Source: Bacillus_BU sp051233475 (lineage in GTDB: Bacteria; Bacillota; Bacilli; Bacillales; Cytobacillaceae). From it: a stretch of DNA of 64,000 nucleotides. Location of the stretch: the NCBI RefSeq assembly GCF_051233475.1, contig NZ_JBKFGH010000004.1, positions 62,001-126,000 on the forward strand, written 5' to 3'. Position numbers and translations under genes: made by a program. The notes under the pieces are model-generated. The model searched no databases. It was not told the DNA's origin and saw only the letters and a program-made list of their open reading frames with translations. This document shows, piece after piece, positions 17,560 through 26,590 of this stretch (positions are counted from its first letter, which is position 1; each line of letters starts with the position of its first letter).

Positions 17560-18805
17560 CTTTTTTATCATTATGGTGCATACTTACTTAACTAAATTCA
17601 AAACTAAATCCTTTTTGGTTACATCAGCGCTAACAGTGGCAATCATTATTGGTTTAACTAATATGCCAAACATTATCGATTATTTTAATAAAAATGATCA
17701 AGATCAGATTGCTGTCGTCGATGAAACTGGCCAGCTTTATATTCCTTTAAAACAACAGGCTGATTCCGTAAATAGCAAGTTAAAGCTAATTAAATTTAAA
17801 GGATCCATCTCTAAAGCTGAAAAAGAGGTTGAAAAAGGGACATATAAAGGAGTGTTACAGCTTAGCTTAAATGAAGGAATGCTACCAGAGGCAACCTATA
17901 AAGCAATGAGTATAACAGATTCAACGACCGTATCGGAGCTTCAAAGCTACATACAACAGATGAAGATTACGATGGCAGCATCACAAATTAATTTGAGCCC
18001 TGATCAGCTTGCAAAGCTGTATGAACCAGTATCCTTTAACCAGGTGGCATTGGAGAAAAATGCAAAAACAGAGCAGGAACTTAATCAGGCTAGAGGATTA
18101 GTCTATTTCCTATTATTTATCATTTATTTTGCTGTCGTTATGTATGCGAATATGATTGCAATGGAGGTTGCTACCGAAAAATCATCAAGGGTAATGGAAA
18201 TCTTAATTTCAAGTGTTTCACCCATTAAACAAATGTTTGCAAAAATTTTGGGGATTGGCTTGCTAAGTCTAACTCAACTAGTGCTGATGTTAGTGGTTGG
18301 TTATGTATCAGTGAAGCAAAATCTTGATCAATTACAAGGGGGATTCTTTGATTCCTTTGGATTTGGTGATATTCCAATTAGTACGATCATTTATGCGGTT
18401 ATTTTCTTTCTATTAGGTTATTTTCTTTATGCAACGATGGCTGCTTTTTTAGGATCACTAGTTAGTAGAATAGAAGATGTCCAGCAAATGATTACACCAA
18501 TGACGCTATTAGTGGTAGCTGGATTCATGATGGCCATGTTTGGACTTGGAGAACCGGAAGCAACTTTTGTAAAAGTCACTTCGTTTATTCCCTTCTTTAC
18601 ACCAATGCTGATGTTTCTTAGGGTCGGAATGTTGAATATTCCCATTTGGGAGGCTTCGATTGGAATAGGGTTATTGGTGATCACCATTATTTTATTAGCG
18701 ATTTTTGGTGCACGCGTTTACCGCGGCGGAGTATTGATGTATGGGAAGTCTAATTCCTTTAAGGATATTAAACAGGCATTACAGTTAACAAAAAACGATA
18801 AATAG
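17552..18805 (+). CDS. yhaP: YhaP, ABC-2 type membrane protein (NatB-like)
   Basis: 417 residues from ATG 17552. An N-terminal helix (about 18-38), a large outside domain (about 45-175), then five to six C-terminal helices with MEVATEKSSRVMEILISSVSP, the motif linking NatB-type proteins to their ATPase. Encoded with YhaQ. Followed by a good hairpin, so yhaQP is a two-gene operon. Confidence 0.92.
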   Translation: MNSFFIIMVHTYLTKFKTKSFLVTSALTVAIIIGLTNMPNIIDYFNKNDQDQIAVVDETGQLYIPLKQQADSVNSKLKLIKFKGSISKAEKEVEKGTYKGVLQLSLNEGMLPEATYKAMSITDSTTVSELQSYIQQMKITMAASQINLSPDQLAKLYEPVSFNQVALEKNAKTEQELNQARGLVYFLLFIIYFAVVMYANMIAMEVATEKSSRVMEILISSVSPIKQMFAKILGIGLLSLTQLVLMLVVGYVSVKQNLDQLQGGFFDSFGFGDIPISTIIYAVIFFLLGYFLYATMAAFLGSLVSRIEDVQQMITPMTLLVVAGFMMAMFGLGEPEATFVKVTSFIPFFTPMLMFLRVGMLNIPIWEASIGIGLLVITIILLAIFGARVYRGGVLMYGKSNSFKDIKQALQLTKNDK

Positions 18806-18828
18806 AAGGTTAGTAGTTATTTTTTACC

Positions 18829-18860
18829 GAGGCTGTCATTTAACATGGCAGCTTCTTTTT
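18829..18860 (+). terminator. Terminator after yhaQP
   Basis: GAGGCTGTCAT (18829-18839) pairs with ATGGCAGCTTC (18845-18855), two G-T pairs, loop TTAAC, then TTTTTCT. Confidence 0.88.
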
Positions 18861-18964
18861 CTGAAAAATTATAGAACGTGCATTCGCCTTTGTTAGATGC
18901 TAAAATGGAGGAAAGAATTTGATTTAATAAACAAGATGGTAAAATCCATCATTGGAGGATAAAA

Positions 18965-20182
18965 ATGAAGCAAGTAACCTTTATCCATGCTGCTGACCTT
19001 CATTTGGACAGCCCAATGTTGGGGTTAAGTCATTTGCCCCAAACAGTTTTTAAAAGGCTCCAAGAGAGCACATTTACTTCATTTACTAAAATAGTTGATG
19101 CTGCCATCAAACATAAAGTCGACTTTGTCATATTAGCAGGGGATTTATTTGACGGGGAAGACAGAAGCATTCGTGCACAAGCTCGTTTTCGAAAACAAAT
19201 GGAGAGGCTTAACTCTTATCAAATTCCCGTATATATCATTCATGGGAATCATGATCATCTTGATGGAAAATGGGCGAATATTGCCTTGCCCGAAAATGCG
19301 GTTATTTTTCCAGTGGAAGTAAAGATGCATTTTTTGAAACAAGATAGCCCAACAGTGTCTCTATATGGGTTTAGTTATCCAAAAAGGAATGTAACGGAGA
19401 AAATCATAAACGATTATGAGAAAACAGGAGATGCAGATTTCCATATTGGTATATTACATGGACAACTGGAGGGGAATCTAGAGCATGGGAACTATGCTCC
19501 ATTTACGCTACACGATTTACTCGATAAGCAATTCGATTATTGGGCTTTAGGACATATTCATAAAAGAGCTCAGTTATCGATCGACCCTCCAATCGTCTAC
19601 CCTGGAAATATTCAAGGCAGACACAGAAAAGAATCTGGTGAAAAAGGTTGTTTTCTAGTGACTTTAACAGAATCGGACCACCGTCTTGAGTTTCTTTCCA
19701 CATGTGATGTCATTTGGGAGGAAATGATTGTAGACGGGTCTAATGCGAAAAATTTATCTGATCTTTACCAACTTTGCCGTAATACAATCGAAGCTATTCG
19801 ACGAGAAGGGGTTGGAATCCTATTAACCTTAACTATAGAGGGAGTAAACTTTGAGGAACAGCAAAATGAACTTTCTGATGTCGGAGAGTTATTAGAAACA
19901 TTACGGGAAGAGGAGAAAGAAGAAGAGTCTTTTGTTTGGTTTGTCGATCTAGTTATAAAGGGGTCGAAACTTTTAAGTCGTGAACAGCTTGCAGGCGAAG
20001 CAGATTTCTTCGAAGAACTCTTTAAAACAAGTGATACATATCAAAATTGGGATGAGTGTCTTGCCCCTTTATATCATCACCCTGGGGTCCGCAGATTTTT
20101 GACCCAATTAACCGAAACTGAAAAACAACAATTACTTCACGAAGCTGAAAATCAATTACTGAAAATGTTAATAGAAGAATAG
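18965..20182 (+). CDS. yhaO: YhaO, DNA-repair type metallophosphoesterase (SbcD/Mre11-like)
   Basis: 405 residues, GGAGG before ATG 18965. The metal-binding motifs of calcineurin-like nucleases are in order: HAADLHLDSP (about 8), AGDLFDGED (about 59), HGNHDHL (about 95), HGQLEGN (about 165) and GHIHKRA (about 197). A C-terminal helical capping part follows. The partner is the SMC-like YhaN just downstream; together they resemble SbcCD/Mre11-Rad50. A dispersed repeat of 133 bp sits between the two genes. Confidence 0.93.
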   Translation: MKQVTFIHAADLHLDSPMLGLSHLPQTVFKRLQESTFTSFTKIVDAAIKHKVDFVILAGDLFDGEDRSIRAQARFRKQMERLNSYQIPVYIIHGNHDHLDGKWANIALPENAVIFPVEVKMHFLKQDSPTVSLYGFSYPKRNVTEKIINDYEKTGDADFHIGILHGQLEGNLEHGNYAPFTLHDLLDKQFDYWALGHIHKRAQLSIDPPIVYPGNIQGRHRKESGEKGCFLVTLTESDHRLEFLSTCDVIWEEMIVDGSNAKNLSDLYQLCRNTIEAIRREGVGILLTLTIEGVNFEEQQNELSDVGELLETLREEEKEEESFVWFVDLVIKGSKLLSREQLAGEADFFEELFKTSDTYQNWDECLAPLYHHPGVRRFLTQLTETEKQQLLHEAENQLLKMLIEE

Positions 20183-20215
20183 CTATGTTAATGATCAGTA
20201 ATGATTTTGATAACT

Positions 20216-20348
20216 CTGTTGATTGGAGCGGAAGGTGCGAGACTCCTGCGGGAGAAGGTGTCTCGGGAGACCCCACAGGCGTTATAACGCCGAGGAGGCT
20301 CCCGGACTCCCCCTAAGGTGCGCGAGCACCTGGAGGGGAAATCAACAG
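20216..20348 (+). repeat. Dispersed 130-bp inverted-end element, copy A
   Basis: Begins CTGTTGATTGGAGCGG and ends GGAAATCAACAG, so the ends are inverted repeats. The body has GAGACTCCTGCGGGAG and GAGACCCCACAGGCG, then GCCGAGGAGGCTCCCGGACT, which can fold into nested hairpins. Four more copies are in the window. It lies in the yhaO-yhaN spacer, 44 bases before the yhaN start, where no terminator is otherwise visible. Confidence 0.9.
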
Positions 20349-20392
20349 TCAAGGTAAACACTGCCAAAGAATAAAGAAAGGAGGGTATTCTT

Positions 20393-23383
20393 CTGAAAAT
20401 CGATGAACTTCATATATATGGATATGGGAAATTAGAAAATTACAAAGTTAAAAATATAGATAACATGACAATTTTCTATGGTGAAAATGAAGCTGGGAAA
20501 TCTACAATCATGTCATTTATCCATAGTATATTGTTTGGGTTTCCAACAAAGCTACAAACAGAATTACGGTATGAGCCAAAAACATTCACTAAATATGGTG
20601 GACAAATAATTGTTACCCTCCCGAGCGGAAAAGCTGTCATTGAGAGAGTAAAAGGAAAAGCTGCAGGTGATGTAAAAGTACTACTGGAGGATGGAGCCCA
20701 GGGCGGAGAAGAATTATTGCAACAGATCCTCTCCAAGATGGACAAAAATCTCTACCAATCCATTTTCTCCTTCAACCTTCACGGACTGCAAAATGTTCAA
20801 CAAATGAAAAATGCAGACCTAGGGAAGTTTTTATTTTCAACAGGCACATTAGGGACGGATAGATTGCTGCTTGCCGAAAATACACTACAAAAGCAGCTAG
20901 ATTCTCAATATAAACCTAATGGGAAAAAACCATCCATCAATGAAAAAATAACGGAACTAAAGCAGCTGTATCAAGAATTAAAAAAAGCAGAGCAATGGAA
21001 TGATCAGTATTGGCAGTATATAGAGAAAAAAACAGAATTGGAGGAAAGAACACAACTTCTTCATCAGGAGTTGCGTAATATACAAAGTAACACTGCTAGA
21101 CTTCAGGAATGGAAACGATTTTCGCCATTACTAAAAGAAGAGCAAATATTGAAGGAAGAATGGTCTCACATTCACCATCTAGAATTTCCAAGGGAAGGCA
21201 TTTCCCGCTTGGATGAACTTAACCGCGATGTACATTCATACGAAAGTAAAATCAGCAGTATGAATGTACGGATGAAGGGACTAGAAGAAGAAGTCAAAAC
21301 CACCGTCCCTAATGCAGAATTATTAGCGAACGAAATGGAAATTGTAACGGCTGTTGAAAATCTACCTTTATATGAACAATTAGTTCAGGAAAAAAATCAA
21401 TTAAGCTTGGAGCTAGAAGAGGTACGGCAAGAAATAGTCGAATGGCAGCAAAAGCTACATCTCAACATCAATGAAGACCAAGTATTGACTAGCAATACCA
21501 GCGTTTTTATGAAGGGAAAAACAGCTGATGCCCAAAAAAATGAACACCGTTTAAAAGAGAAAAAACAAGATCTAGATGAGCAATTTCATCAGACAAAACA
21601 GAATCTTGAAGAACTAGAAGAACAGTTAAACCGAGGAAGCAAATTGCTATTATCTGAGGTAGAGCGACAAGAATTGATTGCTCAAAAAAATCTAGTTGAA
21701 AACCAGGCCTCACTTATTCGGGAATTGGCCGACACTCGAGAACAAATCCGCTTGCTCAAGAATTTGCAGGACAATGAGGTGCAACAAGAGAAAGTTCAGC
21801 AACGACAACATATGATTCAATTTAGTGTATTCTGTACCTTTTTTGTAATCTTGGCTGGTTGGGGCTTTTTTAATCAACAATGGGGAATTTTTACTGTTGC
21901 TGGTGTTGGTTTGTTTTATTTATTATTTTTTTATCGAAAGAAACCAACTTCAAGAAAAAATCAATTTAAATTAGAATTAGAAGCACTTACCGGTAAAGAA
22001 AAAATGTTAGAAGGCCAACTGAATAGATTAAAATTAAAAAGCTCCGATGGATTAGACTACCAACTAGAGCAGGACAAACAGCAAAGAGAGCAACAAAGTA
22101 TTCTTAAAATCAAATGGGAACAAAAAAATGAACAGTATGAACAAATTTTAAATGCTTATGAAAAGTGGGAACAGGAATCAAGGCAGCATCAAAAGATACT
22201 CGTGGAGCTCGGAAAGGAACTGGGTCTTCCTAAAGAAATTTCATTAATTTTTATTCATGATGCGTTTTTATTAATTGAAAAATTAAAAAACCTATATTTG
22301 ACGCTGAGAAAATTATCCAATCGCTATGAATTGGTTTGTCATGAAATAACGCTTATTGAAGAGCGGATTATCAGCTTAGCCAATCGATTTTTACCAACCG
22401 TTCCTAAACAGCTCCATAATATGGCGTTTCTATTAAAGCAGGAGTTAAAAAAACAGCAGCAACTACAGATTTTTCACCAAGAGAAATGTAAAAAGCTTAT
22501 TGAAATTCAAGAGGAAATTCAACAATATCAGCTTGAAAAACAGGAGATTACCAAGGAGATAAATCAACTGTACCAACTTGCCGACTCTACATCAGAAAAT
22601 GATTTTCGTGAAAAAGGTGCTTTGACTGCTAGAAAAGAAATTGTATTTGAGCGGTTAAAGGAAATTGAGCGCCAATTGTCTGTATCCACTATCAGATTAG
22701 CAGATAAGCAGGCGTTTATTGAAATGGAGGAGCTTGATCTACAGCTTAGTCTCCTTCAAGCAGAACAAGATGAAGCAGAAGACAATCTAAGGGCAATTCA
22801 GGAACGGTTAGCTGAGGTCAAATATCAGATTGGCCTGCTGGAAGATGGGGGAACATATGCGGAACTCTTACACCGATATAGACTGAAACATTCTGAATTA
22901 AATGAGGAGGCAAAGGGGTGGGCGAAGTCTACGATTGCCAAAGATCTCCTTTATCGAGCGGTGGAACAATATAAAAATCAGCGGCTCCCAAAAATGATTG
23001 AAAAAGCTGAAAGCTATTTACGTTTTTTAACCGGAGAAAATTATATCCGAATTCATACCCAAACGGAAGGAAGCAGCCTTCTGATTGAAAATCGAGATCA
23101 TATCCTATATGAACCGAGGGAATTAAGTCAAGCTACATCCGAGCAAATCTATGTTGCATTAAGATTAGCATTGGCAACAACGCTTTATGAAAAATATCAA
23201 TTTCCTATTATCATTGATGATAGCTTTGTAAATTTTGATCATATTAGAACGAGCAAAGTCATTCAGTTATTATGTGAATTACCAGGTCATCAAATCCTAT
23301 TTTTTACCTGCCATCAACATTTATTACCTTACTTTACTAAAGGAAAAATCATTAGGATGGGAGAGCATGATATACTACTTTAA
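20393..23383 (+). CDS. yhaN: YhaN (SbcE), SMC/Rad50-like ATPase
   Basis: 996 residues if read from CTG 20393; the first in-frame ATG (20465) would cut off the conserved start (LHIYGYGKLENY) that precedes Walker A GENEAGKST. The site AAAGGAGGG lies 7 bases before CTG. The N- and C-terminal halves form one ATPase head (signature LSQATSEQIYVALRLALA, Walker B IIIDDSF); between them lie long coiled coils (about 170-450 and 520-840) and, unusually, a hydrophobic pair at about 450-490 (FSVFCTFFVILAGWGFF, then a second helix), suggesting membrane contact in the coil. Acts with YhaO in DNA end processing. Confidence 0.92.
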   Translation: MKIDELHIYGYGKLENYKVKNIDNMTIFYGENEAGKSTIMSFIHSILFGFPTKLQTELRYEPKTFTKYGGQIIVTLPSGKAVIERVKGKAAGDVKVLLEDGAQGGEELLQQILSKMDKNLYQSIFSFNLHGLQNVQQMKNADLGKFLFSTGTLGTDRLLLAENTLQKQLDSQYKPNGKKPSINEKITELKQLYQELKKAEQWNDQYWQYIEKKTELEERTQLLHQELRNIQSNTARLQEWKRFSPLLKEEQILKEEWSHIHHLEFPREGISRLDELNRDVHSYESKISSMNVRMKGLEEEVKTTVPNAELLANEMEIVTAVENLPLYEQLVQEKNQLSLELEEVRQEIVEWQQKLHLNINEDQVLTSNTSVFMKGKTADAQKNEHRLKEKKQDLDEQFHQTKQNLEELEEQLNRGSKLLLSEVERQELIAQKNLVENQASLIRELADTREQIRLLKNLQDNEVQQEKVQQRQHMIQFSVFCTFFVILAGWGFFNQQWGIFTVAGVGLFYLLFFYRKKPTSRKNQFKLELEALTGKEKMLEGQLNRLKLKSSDGLDYQLEQDKQQREQQSILKIKWEQKNEQYEQILNAYEKWEQESRQHQKILVELGKELGLPKEISLIFIHDAFLLIEKLKNLYLTLRKLSNRYELVCHEITLIEERIISLANRFLPTVPKQLHNMAFLLKQELKKQQQLQIFHQEKCKKLIEIQEEIQQYQLEKQEITKEINQLYQLADSTSENDFREKGALTARKEIVFERLKEIERQLSVSTIRLADKQAFIEMEELDLQLSLLQAEQDEAEDNLRAIQERLAEVKYQIGLLEDGGTYAELLHRYRLKHSELNEEAKGWAKSTIAKDLLYRAVEQYKNQRLPKMIEKAESYLRFLTGENYIRIHTQTEGSSLLIENRDHILYEPRELSQATSEQIYVALRLALATTLYEKYQFPIIIDDSFVNFDHIRTSKVIQLLCELPGHQILFFTCHQHLLPYFTKGKIIRMGEHDILL

Positions 23384-23405
23384 AGAGGGGAGTGTCGATA
23401 GATTT

Positions 23406-24350
23406 ATGACAAAAGGGATACTGCATTATGATGTTGGTGAACAAGTAGAAGTGTTTTTATTAATAAAACATGTTACGAAAGGTATGGCGAGTAATGGTAA
23501 GCCTTTTTTGACATTAATCCTTCAGGATCAAAGCGGGGAAATTGAAGCAAAACTTTGGGATGCATCGGAAATGGATGAGAAAAATTATTCCTCTGAAAGC
23601 ATTGTTAAGGTAACTGGCGATATATTAAGCTATCGAGGCAGAAATCAATTAAGAATACGCCAAATACGTCCTTCATCACCAACTGATTCTGTAAAACTTG
23701 CTGATTTTCTGGAAACGGCCCCACTTGAAGTTGATGAAATGTCGGGTAAACTGACTCAGTATATTTTTGAAATGAAAAATCCAAACATCCAGCGTATTAC
23801 GAGGCATTTACTGAAAAAACATCAACAAGATTTTATGAAATATCCAGCTGCAACAAAAAATCATCATGAATTTGTTTCAGGCTTAGCCTATCATGTTTGT
23901 TGCATGCTTGATTTAGCCAAGGTCATTGCGGGTCTATATCCCAGCCTTGACAAAGACCTTCTCTATGCGGGTGTTATTCTTCATGATTTAGGAAAAGTTG
24001 TCGAGCTGTCTGGTCCAATTTCGACCACCTATACGGTTGAAGGAAATTTATTAGGACATATTACGATTATGGTCAATGAAATCGGCAAAGCTGCCGATGA
24101 ACTTCAGATCACTGGGGAAGAAGTCTTGATTCTCCAGCACTTAGTCTTATCTCATCACGGGAAAGCGGAATGGGGAAGTCCGAAGCCACCATTAATAAAA
24201 GAGGCAGAGATTCTTCATTATATAGATAATTTGGATGCGAAAATGAATATGCTCGATCGAGCATTGGAACGAGTGAAACCAGGGGAGTTTTCGGAACGCA
24301 TTTTTGCACTAGATAACCGCTCCTTTTATAAGCCACTATTTCATAAATAA
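23406..24350 (+). CDS. yhaM: YhaM, 3'-5' exoribonuclease
   Basis: 314 residues from ATG 23406, the length of B. subtilis YhaM. An OB-fold (about 10-95, VFLLIKHVTKGMASNGKPFL) precedes an HD domain with H...H...HD: HHEFVSGLAYH, then ILHDLGK (about 200), and SHHGKAEWGSP. YhaM trims RNA and nicked single-strand DNA from 3' ends. The ribosome site GAGGGGAG is 13 bases away, rather far; ATG 23367 would overlap yhaN but does not match the family start. Likely co-transcribed with yhaO-yhaN. Confidence 0.93.
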   Translation: MTKGILHYDVGEQVEVFLLIKHVTKGMASNGKPFLTLILQDQSGEIEAKLWDASEMDEKNYSSESIVKVTGDILSYRGRNQLRIRQIRPSSPTDSVKLADFLETAPLEVDEMSGKLTQYIFEMKNPNIQRITRHLLKKHQQDFMKYPAATKNHHEFVSGLAYHVCCMLDLAKVIAGLYPSLDKDLLYAGVILHDLGKVVELSGPISTTYTVEGNLLGHITIMVNEIGKAADELQITGEEVLILQHLVLSHHGKAEWGSPKPPLIKEAEILHYIDNLDAKMNMLDRALERVKPGEFSERIFALDNRSFYKPLFHK

Positions 24351-24451
24351 AGATATTGATAGAAAGATAGTTAATATAAGGAATAATCCCCCTTCTTGAG
24401 CATATGATGGTAGAAAACATTGGACAACCATATTTTAGTGAGGTGAGAAGG

Positions 24452-24643
24452 GTGGTCATTCCCGTTTGGGTTTATTTTGTTGTAGCAGGAATTATGATAA
24501 GTGCATACATGGCTATCAAAACCGGTAAAGAAGAACGAAAACTAGAGCAAGAATTCATCGAGCGTGAAGGTGAAATTTATATGGAGCGACTTGAAAAGGA
24601 AAAGGAACAGCGAAATCAAAGCGCTCATCCAACTGGATTTTAA
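24452..24643 (+). CDS. yhaL: YhaL, small sporulation-associated membrane protein
   Basis: 63 residues from GTG 24452 (GAGGTGAG, 4-base gap). One N-terminal helix (VWVYFVVAGIMISAYMAI) then a highly charged tail (KEERKLEQEF...EKEKEQ). The pattern and place before prsA fit YhaL, named for a role in spore formation in B. subtilis. Convergent with prsA across a shared terminator. Confidence 0.82.
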   Translation: MVIPVWVYFVVAGIMISAYMAIKTGKEERKLEQEFIEREGEIYMERLEKEKEQRNQSAHPTGF

Positions 24644-24655
24644 CATTTTGTAAAA

Positions 24656-24684
24656 TAAAAAACAGGGCCTAATTGGCCCTGTTT
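24656..24684. terminator. Bidirectional terminator between yhaL and prsA
   Basis: AAAAAACAGGGCC (24656-24668), loop TAATT, GGCCCTGTTTT (24674-24684). Confidence 0.92.
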
Positions 24685-24686
24685 TG

Positions 24687-25553
24687 TTATTTCTTCTCTG
24701 TTGTTGTACCGTGAGATGTAACGCCCTCTAGATCCTTATCCTGAATCTTTACGTTTGCTGCTTTTAATTCTTTATCAATCACTTTTTGGATTGTGGTTGT
24801 ATCTAACTTTGCAACTTTAACTTCGTACTCAATTTCTTCCTTCATTTCTTCAAATGACTTTTTCTCTTTTTTGTCAGTTAACTGGATAACATGCCAACCA
24901 TGTTCTGATTTAACTGGTGCGCTAATTTCATTCACTTTTAGTGCATAGGCAGCATTTTCAAATTCTGGAACCATTGCTCCAGCACCAAACCAGCCTAAGT
25001 CACCGCCTTTATCTTTTGAACCAGGGTCAGTGGAATATTCTTTAGCTAGATCTTCAAATTTAGCACCGCCATCAAGCTTTGCCTTTACTTCCTTTGCAGT
25101 GTTCTCATCAGCAACAAGAATGTGTCTGGCCTTAATTTCCGGCTTAACGTTATTATAATAATCCTTTAGTTCCTTATCAGTTGCCTTAACTTCCTTTAAT
25201 CCAGCTTTTTCAATTAAAAGCTGCGGCTTTAATACTTCTTTAAGCTCTTTTTCATCTTTAATTCCATTTTGAGCCAACAGCATTTCAAAGCTTGCTCCTG
25301 CTTGGTCTTTAATTTCTTTAACCTTTTTGTCGAGTTCTTCATCAGTCACTTTGTATTTTTTAGCGAGGACTTTAGTGTATAGCAGCTCTTGAAGAGCTTG
25401 TTCACCGTATTGATCCTTCATTGCCTCATACAACTCGTCCTTTGTAATATTCCCTGCGTCTGATTTTACGATTACATCAGAGCCGCCACCGCTGCATGCT
25501 GTTAATCCAATAACCCCTGCGGCCAAGGAAAGGGACATAATCCATTTTTTCAT
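24687..25553 (-). CDS. prsA: PrsA, extracytoplasmic foldase lipoprotein
   Basis: 288 residues from ATG 25553 (AGGAG, 9-base gap). Lipoprotein signal with lipobox LTAC (Cys about 23). Two helical chaperone parts surround a parvulin PPIase domain (about 130-225: ARHILVAD, SKDKGGDLGWFG, HGWHVIQL). PrsA folds secreted proteins at the outer face of the membrane and is essential in B. subtilis. Hpr, a known repressor of prsA-linked secretion genes, is encoded 1.4 kb away. Confidence 0.96.
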   Translation of the reverse strand: MKKWIMSLSLAAGVIGLTACSGGGSDVIVKSDAGNITKDELYEAMKDQYGEQALQELLYTKVLAKKYKVTDEELDKKVKEIKDQAGASFEMLLAQNGIKDEKELKEVLKPQLLIEKAGLKEVKATDKELKDYYNNVKPEIKARHILVADENTAKEVKAKLDGGAKFEDLAKEYSTDPGSKDKGGDLGWFGAGAMVPEFENAAYALKVNEISAPVKSEHGWHVIQLTDKKEKKSFEEMKEEIEYEVKVAKLDTTTIQKVIDKELKAANVKIQDKDLEGVTSHGTTTEKK

Positions 25554-25900
25554 GTTGAACAACTCCTAAATAGTTAATTCTGTGATTTTTAGACCACAGC
25601 TTTTACTATAACATAAATCCAATTTAGAAAAAAATGTTTATAGGAAAACTCTGTGAAATTATTGGTCAAAAATGGGTGATAATCTTACCCAAAATTTACA
25701 GTTCTTCATATGATATTGAAGAAAAGGAAAGTATGGTTTCGGTCCATAAGGAACTCATGGCTGTATTAATGTTCTTGAGGTGTAATGGGCCAACTGCAAT
25801 CGAGTTCATATTAGAAAATTAGCCTTATCGGGACACGTGCCTAAACGAAATGGTCCAAAGTTGAATAGTATAAGGTAGCAACCTAGAAGGGGGTGTTAAA
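25554..25900. other. Spacer between prsA and the first YjcZ-type gene
   Basis: Holds the divergent promoters of prsA and the mini-protein gene. A 62-codon frame (25634-25822) has no ribosome site and no family look. I see no hairpin or repeat. Confidence 0.5.
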
Positions 25901-25984
25901 ATGGGTGCAGGATACGGCGGCGGTTTCGCTTTGATCGTTGTGTTGTTCATTTTATTAATTATTGTTGGCGCAGCTTGGTTTTAA
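25901..25984 (+). CDS. YjcZ-family mini-protein, first copy
   Basis: 27 residues: a Gly/Tyr-rich head (MGAGYGGGF) and one helix (ALIVVLFILLIIVGAAWF). GAAGGGGGTG precedes ATG 25901. This is the pattern of YjcZ/SscA-like sporulation proteins; these are small spore or membrane proteins. A hairpin separates it from a second copy. Confidence 0.85.
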   Translation: MGAGYGGGFALIVVLFILLIIVGAAWF

Positions 25985-25998
25985 TTGAATTGAGATAG

Positions 25999-26024
25999 CA
26001 TGGGGACATAGAGCCCCATGTTTT
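25999..26024 (+). terminator. Terminator between the two YjcZ-type genes
   Basis: CATGGGG (25999-26005), loop, CCCCATG (26014-26020), TTTT. Confidence 0.8.
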
Positions 26025-26045
26025 ACTTAAAAAGGAGGAATTAAC

Positions 26046-26138
26046 ATGTCCGGAGGACCTGGATGGTATGGTGGAGGGTTTGCACTTTTAGTAGTGCTAT
26101 TCATTCTTTTAATCATTATTGGTGCAGCTTGGCTGTAA
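26046..26138 (+). CDS. YjcZ-family mini-protein, second copy
   Basis: 30 residues, head MSGGPGWYGGGF and helix ALLVVLFILLIIIGAAWL, almost identical to the first copy in its last 18 residues. AAAAGGAGG precedes ATG 26046. A tandem duplicate with a changed head. Confidence 0.85.
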   Translation: MSGGPGWYGGGFALLVVLFILLIIIGAAWL

Positions 26139-26160
26139 ATGTAAATATATTGTAAACAAT

Positions 26161-26195
26161 AAAGAGGCACCCCTATTTTGGAGGTCAGCCTCTTT
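26161..26195. terminator. Terminator shared by the second YjcZ-type gene and the small minus-strand gene
   Basis: AAAGAGGC (26161-26168) and GCCTCTTT (26188-26195) followed by TCTT; loop of 19 bases. Confidence 0.75.
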
Positions 26196-26197
26196 TC

Positions 26198-26377
26198 TTA
26201 TGAGTATAAAATCTCAATATAGGATGTGATTAATAAAATTGTAATTAATATATTAATGGTTCGAAAGACTGATGGTTGCCTTTCCATTGGAATTTCCCTT
26301 TGTAAACATAGTGAGTTTGTAAGTGTGTTTATGTAGAAAAGAATAAAAACCGAAAGCAAAATAAAAATGGAGATCAC
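26198..26377 (-). CDS. Small two-helix membrane protein, unknown
   Basis: 59 residues from GTG 26377, with GGGGAGGG at 26393-26386 and an 8-base gap, an excellent site. Two hydrophobic helices (ISIFILLSVFILFYI near the start, NILITILLITSYIEIL near the end) are joined by a short loop with one Cys and several charges. It ends 2 bases from a shared terminator. I cannot name a family. The strong site, good terminator and membrane-type sequence argue it is real. Confidence 0.65.
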   Translation of the reverse strand: MISIFILLSVFILFYINTLTNSLCLQREIPMERQPSVFRTINILITILLITSYIEILYS

Positions 26378-26590
26378 CGCTTAATCCCTCCCCAATTAAG
26401 TCTAGTCTGAATGTATTTTACATGATTGAACAAAAAAAAGATAGTCATTAAGGTATTAATAGTAAAAAGATAAAGCTTGAGGATTCCTTATACAATAGTA
26501 CATAATGAAAATGCTGGGAATAATGTGGTATAAATATAGTGACCATAGTTTTTTAGAGGATTAAATCGGCGGGAAAGAGGTAAATAGTTT

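Noticed and set aside
25634..25822. 62-codon frame between prsA and the YjcZ-type gene
   Set aside because: No ribosome site, no recognisable pattern, lies in a promoter spacer.
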